Shown here one piece after another: positions 55,720-64,000 of a stretch of DNA of 64,000 nucleotides. The translations under genes and the position numbers were made by a program. The DNA lies in contig NC_135118.1 of the NCBI RefSeq assembly GCF_050908995.1, positions 22,763,501 through 22,827,500 of the forward strand. The letters run 5' to 3'. Origin of the DNA: Andrena cerasifolii (taxonomy: Eukaryota; Arthropoda; Insecta; Hymenoptera; Andrenidae). The first letter of the stretch is position 1, and the number at the start of each line of letters is the position of its first letter. The notes beneath the pieces are model-generated. The model worked only from the letters and a program-made list of their open reading frames with translations. It was not told the origin of the DNA and did no database searches.

Positions 55720-58700
55720 ACCGAAAACACTGAAAGAAAAATTTGTTTTAACCCATCGTACAGAAATACTTTCCTACGCGTGGCTATTGTTTTGAAAACG
55801 CGTGCGGCGGACTGACTATAGGATTCGTGCAGTTCCAAGCGGTGTGCACTGTCGTAAGTTTGATTTTTTTCTTAACTGTTCCCAAAATCTCTCCACTTTT
55901 TTGAAAAGGCATTTATTAGTTAAAGACTTAACGAATCGAATGGTATTTTTTCAAGCCGGACCGAGGGTGGGAACGACGTCAAATCGAGCTTTGAAACTTT
56001 GACATCGATTACTGTTAAGTTCATTAACTATAAACAAAATATTCTATATACAGTTTGAGAAAGCATTCCGTCAGCTTTAAAATGAGCCCAAGATATTAAA
56101 TACTTCGAAAACTATTTGACATAGGCCGTTGAAATTCAGTATACTTTGTTTTTGCAAAGTTATCGACAAACGCTCTAATTTTGAAGAGAATCGGTGAAAC
56201 TAAATTTTTCACCTATTCGTTTTGACGTGGAATAGCTCGATCGCAGGAACTGCCACGAATATGGAACAAAACGCAGTAATGTGTTTCAAATATTCCCGCC
56301 TCTAGAAGTGATTGCGGCGTTGCCGCCCTTTCACAGTTACTCAATCGACAATCGAAGAAAAAAACAGTTTTCCGTGTCATTTTCTTTCATTTAAACAAAA
56401 ACCATCGAATCAATTGTCCGGAATTTTTGTGACAATTTTGTTCAGTCTTTGATCTTTCGGTACACAAGATTTCATAAACTTTGACCTATTATTTCACCCT
56501 TAATTTTAAAGTTATATTCTCAATATTGCGTTTTCCCATAAGAACACATGTTAAATTGAAAGTGAAATAATTTGAAAACTACCGAAACAATTTTTCTAAA
56601 ATTTTGCAGAGGTTTTTACCATTGCATAAAGATTGATTGCTCCAATTTTCAAAGATTTTCGCTTATTTTGAATGTTACTGAAGTTCGTCCTTAAGCCTCA
56701 ATCGGACCAGAACTTGAGGCTAACCAATCATGTCCTCGACACAGGGATAACATTCAACCGAACATTTAAAGACACGCCTGTTTAACCCGTGACAACTGGG
56801 GCGCAAGGTCCTATTCCTCAGGCGTAAAACTATTACGTTTACCCGGTGGATAGCATCCGAAACGATCGAGCACGTAGCGCTCCGTAAACGCTGATAACGC
56901 TGCTACACCCGGGGTGGGGGGGTTGGAGGCGAATAATTACGAAATCTGCTGCTCGCGCGACGGAATAACGTCCGTTCCGCAAACAATCTTATCGACGCGG
57001 TCCACGCGGCTCGTTAAGGAGTCTCGCTGGAATTTCGTATGCTCACGCTCGGAGGAACAGCCACAGACGGGGAAGACCGGGACGGCCGGAGGAAGCAGAG
57101 GGGGGCGGGTAGGTGGAAAGAAGCGAAAGAGATTGACTCTCGAAAGTAAAGCCGATTAGGATCCCGCGGCGGACTTGAAATTTCGCCTCTCCCCCGAGGC
57201 TGATCCGGGGATCCCGGGATCCCTGCCCGCCGCGCCCCTCATCCAGCGTTCCCTCCTTCGTGCATTTTTCCTTCCTTCCTTCCTTCCTTCCGCCCTGCCG
57301 AAGAACGATGTACGAGCCAGTGAAAAATTCCCGTGCTGCTCCGCCACACCGTTGCCAGTAGTAATCCATGAAATAATGGCACGGGCCACGCTCGATAAAT
57401 CCGGAAACGTAGCCTCCACTCGCGAGCCCCCGTAGGAGGGACTTGCTCGGATATATTTTCCTCCGGCATACACGCGTGCGTATTGTGTACGTGTGCGAGG
57501 CCGCGTCTACGTGGGAGACGAAGAAGCTGGATGGCTGGAACCGAAAGGTGGAGGTGAAGCGCGACGCGGGGGTGGAGCTGTGCACGTACACGCGCACAGC
57601 CACGCAGCGACGGAGAAAGAACACGGGGAAAGAAGCGAAGATTGATCTGCGGGCCGCGCGCCTCCCGATACGCGTTCCATTCCTTTCTCTCCTCCTATTC
57701 CTGTGTACAGCTTTTCACCCCGCAGCCTCAGGATCTCTCGAGTTTTTAGGAAAAGAGCAGGGGCTGCGGGGGATTTTGAGAAAGGGACAGCGGGCGGCCG
57801 TGTAAACTGGCGCACCTGCGGGTTCTGAATGGTAAACCGTGTTTGTCGTAATACTTTCGAGAAGGTTTCCTTGGGTATCTAGGAACCCTGCTCTTGAGAG
57901 GCTTTTGGGTGCCATTAATTTGACTGTTCGCAAGGTATGCGGTGCCGTGGTTCGTAGGAGTGGTTTGTTTCCTTAAGAATTGATAACTGGGATGGTAATA
58001 CGGGATGTGAGAATCATTTAGCCTCGTAATGTTGTTGCCCTATAGTTAAAAGTCGATAAGTAAAAGTAACGAGAGAATAAGACGCAAAGTCGGTGATAAG
58101 TGCTTGATCGTTTGATAGATTAATTTTTCATACCTTGATCGTGGTATTAATCTTTCGTTGGTAATGATACCTACCTACTCGCAAGTAAAATTCAACAACA
58201 GAGGTGGTTGATGGGCGTTCAGGAATATTTAACGCAGAATTCAATTCGCTTCTAACGATGAAGAATCGTTGCTGACGGCGACGGTGCCCGCAAGAAATCG
58301 ACCCTCGAAATTATTGTACGCGGAATGGAAAGAAAAAGGTGGGGTCGCGCCGGGTGGATTTCCACGCGTCATTACGCGATGATCGAGTCATGAAAATCGC
58401 CAGTTCAAGCGGCGATTATTCAAACGAAACCTCTAACAAGATTCCCGCCAATCAGCCAGCGTAATGATCCTCGACCGTCAAAGAAGAGATCCTTTCCCTC
58501 GTGGTGCTCGCCCCGAAACGATCTACGGGGAATAAAGGGAGGGAAAAGGGTTCCTTCGCCGCCTTTTCGTTCCAGCAAAAGGAAAATCCGCTTTCCCCGA
58601 ACGTTTGAATCTTAACGTTTTCTCTTCTCCTTCGCGGGGAAAGAAGTATTATTTTCAACGATTAAAATCATTCTCGTCGCATAATCTACGCGATTGATAA

Positions 58701-59838
58701 CTTAACGAAGGTCAAGCTGGATGTCAGTTAGAAATTAGAGAACCTAAGGAGCGGTAACGTCAACTTCTAGCGAGGAATTTAAATGCCATAGAGGGATGAA
58801 AATTGCTTCCTGTTTGCTACATTGCAGACGGTCTTTTCAATCTATTACTTAAACTTATTCATACAGCTTCGAAAGATTCATACGCGCCAAGTTAATTGAA
58901 TTGGTTGCACACGGAGCATGCACTGTCTGCATTATTCATGAACAAATATCTTCCATGAGAGGCGAAACGAATGTGTCAGAGTGAAACAGACAGAAATAAA
59001 ACAAGAAGGAACTGGGGCGGGCGGGTGAAATACGACGAAGAAAGACGAGACGACGATGGATTTCGAAAATTTCATCGCAATCTGCAGGCTGCACGCTCGT
59101 CTTTCCCGACGCCTCTTCCATTTCCTCTCGCGCTCTTCTCCTTTTTTCTCTCCCCCGTGCGCCGCCCCCTTCCGAACGGGTATTCCTCGCGGCTCTCACC
59201 CCGTTTTACCCGGGCGATCGCAAATTTATTCCGCCGAGTAGGCGACGGCGTCGGGCGGAATCGCAGTACTTTATACTCGTCGAGAATCGATAGACAGCCG
59301 CGCGCGGATATGGAAGCACTATATTTTCCCTCGTCGCGCCTCCTGCCCGCCCTCCGAAGGCCCTCTTGTCAATAAAGCGAGCACTTTCCTGGCACGGAGT
59401 TTCATTATTTCTTTGGCCGAGCAGCCGTCCACCCCTCGCCCATATCTCGCCCATCCTTTCGACCCCCCCACGCCCCGACTTGACCTTTCGTGGATGATGG
59501 GGCAAGTTGGTTAATGTCTCGCTGACCCACTGGCAATGAGACGTTTCGAATGAGGGGTAAATAACGAAGGAAACGGCCCTGCACCGATAAAAGAACGAGA
59601 AGATGCAATTTCGCGCTGGGGAACGATTACCATTCGGAAGACTTGTCGAGAGATATCGAGACGGTGTGTTTCCTTTTGAGGAGGATTGAGTGGCTCTCGA
59701 AGGAAATCTCTTTCAATGGGAAGTGAAGTTCTCTGTTAGACAGCTCCGATGTTCCTGGGTGGGAGCAATGATCTGTGTTATGCTTCCTTTCTGTCCGCAA
59801 AAGATGGATTTCTTATATTGTTGCGTGGTATTTATTCG
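55720..59838. other. no recognised gene; GC-rich island 57.0-57.8 kb
   Basis: 55.8-56.7 kb is AT-rich with old-repeat character (GTCCTTAAGCC near 56690 might be a worn TTAA end). The island at 57.0-57.8 kb has CTTC repeats (57270-57295) and overlapping frames on both strands (193 codons minus, 120 plus) without domains. A second CpG-rich patch covers 58950-59500. Nothing else is supported. Confidence 0.4.
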
Positions 59839-60200
59839 TAGGGGAGAACCGGGGCTAAAAGTTCCGATTTCAATATATCATAAAAAATGACTGGAAAATA
59901 ATGTAGTTACTCTCTTCACTTTTGACTAATTTCTTGTTAAATTTATTATACTTTCTGATTTTAAGCTTGTATTTGATATATTGTAATAGGTTTTTCATAG
60001 AAAGTAATTTATTTGTGGCTGATCGAAGCGGAACTTCTTACCCCTTTATGGGGCAAGTTGTTATCCCATTGGGGTAAGTTGTTACTAAGATATAAAAATT
60101 GCCTTTTAATGAAATATTTAATTTTCTAATGAAATTTTATTTTGAAGATATAGCCGTCGGAACAACTTACCCCTGGAACTTTTAGCTCCGGTCTCCCCTA
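59839..60200. mobile_element. TA-flanked MITE with GGGGTAAGTTGTT motif, 358 bp
   Basis: TA flanks an element (59841-60198) whose ends read GGGGAGAACCGGGGCTAAA and, on the minus strand, GGGGAGACCGGAGCTAAAAG, both continuing into AAGTTCC. The motif GGGGTAAGTTGTT or its complement occurs three times inside, near 60048, 60073 and 60160. This internal repetition parallels the other TA-MITEs here. It has no coding capacity. A further lone end, TAGGGTAAAGTA, lies 66 bases beyond at 60266. Confidence 0.75.
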
Positions 60201-63200
60201 CTTAAATTTGTTCATATAAAAATTTTATTTCAACAGGCTGTTGCATAGACTCTGGTATTTATTATAGGGTAAAGTACAAGGTTTCTACAAATTTATTCTA
60301 CAAACATCAATGGTGGAACGTACGAACTTTGTCGAGCATCCCTAAACGCTCCACCATCTCCACCCCCCTAATGAGAAGTTGCATCGATGATACGGCGAAG
60401 GGGCACATCGTGAACCAATAAGAAAATGGAGTCTTTGGTCGCGACTTGCGCCCTCGTCTGTAAATGTGGTTTAAAGGGGGGTTGGTCGATTCGGTAGATG
60501 GGAGTGAGATTTTTCGAGACTGGTCCCAACGCGCACGGCCGCGGGGTAGATTGGCAAAGCAACTTTTGGAATCCTCTTGGCATCGTTGGGAAACGTTCTC
60601 TGAAGTGAAACGCGACTCGGCGCGTCGGTGGCGACGCTCCAACGAAGAGGGTGGAAAGATTTAGAAGGCGGTCGGGAGGGCGGCTGAGTTGGAATCAAAG
60701 GAGTCAAAAGAGCTTTTCCAGGCTTCTCCCTCGGCGGGCTAGATTGAACTTCTTTTCCGCTCAGGAGTTTTCCTATTACTCCGAATTTCCCAGCCGCGGC
60801 GAAACCGCGTGCACCCCACCCACACGCGTGCATCCCGCGCCAAGGAAGTTGCGGCGCGGCCAAACTTCCGAATCGCGAAGAAAATTTCTTTTCGTCGGTG
60901 AACGCGGCCAGACCCAGGGCGAGGTGAAGCCGCACGTTCACTTTGGAAAGATTGAATTTATTGTGGATACTTTTCGCGGTTTAATTAGCGACTGCGAGTT
61001 GTTAGAATTGTGAGAACGTTGATAGCAAGTTCTACTTGAGTCGTAATTTCCTTCGTAAAATTTCTAGTTCCACACTTTTCTAAACCTAAACGTTTCTTCA
61101 GTTTACCACTGACAACGCTTGCAATAACAGGTCAGGTATTAGGCACTGTAGCTCCTTAAAAAAAAAGGAAATTTTTGAAGGAGGACGAACGTACGAAATG
61201 TTACTTTAACGAGTTAATGCGTTGAACGATGAACAGTGGGTGGAAATTTCAGACGCGATAGCACGCGCACATTTGTTTTGCATATTTTCTACATCATCGG
61301 GCGAAATGTAAATGAGCTATTCTATACATTGAAACGTTTACACTTGCGACAATGGGTAATCTTGTCATTCTAAGATTAATTATGCTCGTTCAATTTGAAA
61401 GGAGCAATAGAAGTAGCACTCAGCTTTCTGGACAGAGTGGACCGTAATTACCGTAGAATTAGTTGTTTATTTAAATAACCTCGGTATTTAGAGGATTACA
61501 GGGACGAAAATGCGCGAAGGAAAGAATTGAACGTCGCGTTAAAGGTGTCTCATTAGTACTTCCACTTTAAAGCGACGTTTCACCACCCCTCCGACCTCTC
61601 TCACCCTTGACTCGGCTGCCTAAGTAAAAATCAATAATTCCTTTATCGTACAAATTAACGTTAAGCATATTCCACCCTCGTATACGGGGTCTACGGCCGA
61701 CGTTACACCGTTTCCTGCCTTCCTATCCTGCATAATATCACTAGCCGCGTTCCTGACGTCCCGTCAGCGCCTCTGCTTCCTTTCCAAGCATTCTTGGTGT
61801 CCTCCCATCGGAAGTTACGATTTTAGAATTCTGAATTATCCTCACAAATCGTGCGCATACTTAATTCAAAATACACCCTTCTAAACTAACCTGGAAAGCT
61901 TCCATCCCACTACGCGTTACCACATTTTACTCTTATCCCTCGATTGTGCATTTTCCGCTCCGCGAAGGATGATTTCCCGTATATCTAGATGATTACAACG
62001 ATACCACTGGAGGCAACGTCCCGCGCGCACGTGACACGGTAAATTCCACCGAAACGTGAACAACGAACGCTCGTCGTTCACGAACTATTCAATTTCACCA
62101 GGAAATATCTTAATCTTGGTTACGCGGCCGGCACGAAAGCGTATTTCTCTTCGTTGTAAAAAATTACGGCCAGTGTTATCCGCTTGTTAATCCTGATAAG
62201 CGTTCCTCTTCTTTATCGCCCGCTATTATGGCGAACGATAGTGACCGCGTAGAGAGTCGGTGGTGGTGGGTAACCAAGCACACCGGGGGTGAGAGATTAA
62301 CGAAATAAATATGACATCGTCTTGAGGTGCGCGCGGCCGCCGCGTGTGCACGTTGTTTCACGCTCCGCGCGATAACAAAGCGTTTGCCATTAATTACCGC
62401 GGTCTGAAATTATTTAACGACCTTCCTGAGCCGGCGTCGGCACGCAAACCACCACCGCCAACGTCGCCCAGGAATTGATCGAGCTAATTTTCTGCGAGGA
62501 TGTATCAGTTTATGAAACTTCCGTGTGTTTTAACCGAGCTAAATGAGCGCGTCCCTGCAATCTTTTCCGAGGGAACAGATTCACGCGTCCGCGCGCAGAC
62601 GGTGATAAATTTTGTTGCACCTCGTGGACGGGTAATGGTATTATAGATTGGTCGAGGTTCTTAAAACCGTGAGGTATAATCATCGGGAGGGATGGGGTTT
62701 TTAATTCCAAAGGGTTTCGTAAGAGCTTTTTAAGCTCCTCGTGTAAATGCTTGTCGGAGATTTAAATGCATAGGTTTCGCGGTGAAGTGTTTACCGCAAA
62801 TTCTCCGATTTCATTCCTTCGTGTATATTTATATTAGGGTGCCAGTTATTTTCCGACTTTTGATTTTGAAAGGAGACCAGCTACCTCCCCGCAGGTAGTT
62901 TTGTTCCATTTGAGTTAAAATTCCGCTACACCACGTTTCAGCTCATTCGAATAATGGTATCCCATGGCAACAACACGTGGAAATTAACAAAAAATTACCT
63001 TTCCAAATTTTTATTGAAGGATTTATCTTTATTTCAAATGCCCCAACTGTTTTCCAAATGCTACATATATTCTTATTTATCGAATTCAAATTATTAGTCA
63101 CAATTCCGTAACATATGAAAGTGAAGTATACAGTTTTACTGTTTCATTATGCGTTTATAATTGATTTGATACACGGTAATTTACATAACCGTACAGATAA

Positions 63201-64000
63201 CGACAATTCTACGAAACAATGAAAGTAAAATGGAATAGCGGGGATTGCTATTGCATTCCTTAATTTTCGGTGTTTGCAAGATTTCTTTGTAATTTTTTAA
63301 AGTTAAAGTTCAAATCCCCACGGAAATCTTTACACATCACTATATTAGATTAAATGCAACAAAATTAGGGGGGTCCCATGGAAAATTATTTTTTTTTTTA
63401 CCAAATAAATCAACCAAGAATCCCCAATTTTTTTAGTGAGAAATTTCTAATTCCATGAAAGAAGACTTCTGAGTACTGATATCATCCACCAAATTATATT
63501 AAAAAAAAAGAATCAGTAGAAATCGTGTTGCATCATAATTTGCATCCGTTGCGAATGCTAATTATCACCGCGTAAAGAAGCCTGAAGAACGAGCCCAACG
63601 CTATTCTCCCAAAACGAAGAGCACAACTGATTCGTGTATGCACGTATCCCTTTTTCCCGATGCAAATGGTAGCCCATCCCGTAAAGCACTCGCGCCCTCC
63701 TCACCCCGTATCGCGTTTCCGTCTATCTCGGTGGGATCTGCGAGCCGGCCAAATTAATTTGTCCGCGTCGGACGTGCAATTGGATGCACCGGTATCGTAG
63801 ACACGCATTCGATTCATTAAGTCGATCGTAATACCTGGCCGGGCGACGCTCCTCCGGCACGGAGGACGGATATCCACCATTATGCCAGTATTATCGAGTT
63901 TATTTCAGCGTCGGGCGAGGGACGCGCGACGCCGCGCAGAGCAGACGTGTCCAGACGTAAAATTCCACCCACTCGTCACGCCCTGACGAATAACACGAGA
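60201..64000. other. no gene recognised
   Basis: CpG-rich at 60450-60950, where frames overlap on both strands (156 codons minus, 120 plus) without domains. Elsewhere the DNA is AT-rich. A single TAGGGTGCCAGTTATTTTCC at 62836 resembles a TA-MITE end with no partner. The last 400 bases become GC-rich again. No RNA gene or exon could be supported. Confidence 0.45.

Noticed and set aside
60266..60277. TAGGGTAAAGTA as a second copy of the 47834 element's end
   Set aside because: Only 12 bases match and no partner end is present. The match may be chance or a tiny fragment.
62836..62890. TAGGGTGCCAGTTATTTTCC as a TA-MITE left end
   Set aside because: No inverted partner before the window ends, so it is kept only as a note.

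Overview
This window looks like intergenic or intronic chromosomal DNA from an insect. A hymenopteran (ant, bee or wasp) is my best guess. The guess rests on strong GC mosaicism, with CpG-rich islands set in AT-rich DNA and CpG not depleted, on decayed CR1/Jockey-type non-LTR retrotransposons, and on a very dense set of short non-autonomous DNA transposons. I did not recognise one conserved protein-coding exon, tRNA, rRNA or known microRNA, so the organism assignment is inference.

The interpretable content is mostly mobile DNA. (1) Three long fold-back elements lie at TTAA sites (8962-9690, 12565-13292, 52931-53637). They share a terminal signature, TTAAGGGG then AGTCAGG..GCCGGAAA, but their long arms are unrelated. 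Two single-arm derivatives lie at 35599-35768 and 51079-51482. (2) Four complete TA-flanked MITEs with GGG-starting inverted repeats lie at 16422-17319, 23179-23443, 47834-48670 and 59839-60200, plus an isolated end at 26558-26606. Three of the four repeat a family-specific motif internally. (3) Two hAT-like elements have 8-bp imperfect target duplications. One (23140-23481) is a short palindrome carrying a nested TA-MITE at its centre. The other (45513-46116) encloses a 23-bp minisatellite. (4) Two piggyBac-like MITEs end in TTAA-CCCTTAACTGG-type termini (656-943, 5328-5811), and isolated ends lie near 3582 and 44408. (5) There are two LINE remnants, 21573-22079 (minus) and 32795-33861 (plus). 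(6) Two diverged LTR-like repeats lie at about 26083-26368 and 43619-43880. (7) Several unclassified palindromes are also present, at 7108, 14204, 25996, 38466, 44132 and 55629.

GC-rich islands (about 18.7-21.1, 23.5-25.1, 28.4-29.9, 36.4-37.3, 40.0-41.0, 49.2-49.7, 53.7-54.8 and 57.0-57.8 kb) are built from long purine-rich and pyrimidine-rich runs that switch strand. They carry many overlapping open frames with no recognisable protein. Their composition and two near-perfect AAGATGGCGG motifs (28076-28085, 54158-54168) leave open that some mark promoters or first exons.

The only gene-like candidate from the sequence alone is a 63-codon frame at 11987-12178. It has an ATG in good context, a signal-peptide-like N-terminus and an AATAAA 56 bases past the stop. 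I hold it at low confidence. No operon-style cooperation between genes can be described. The biology visible here is transposon birth, decay, nesting and fold-back formation.
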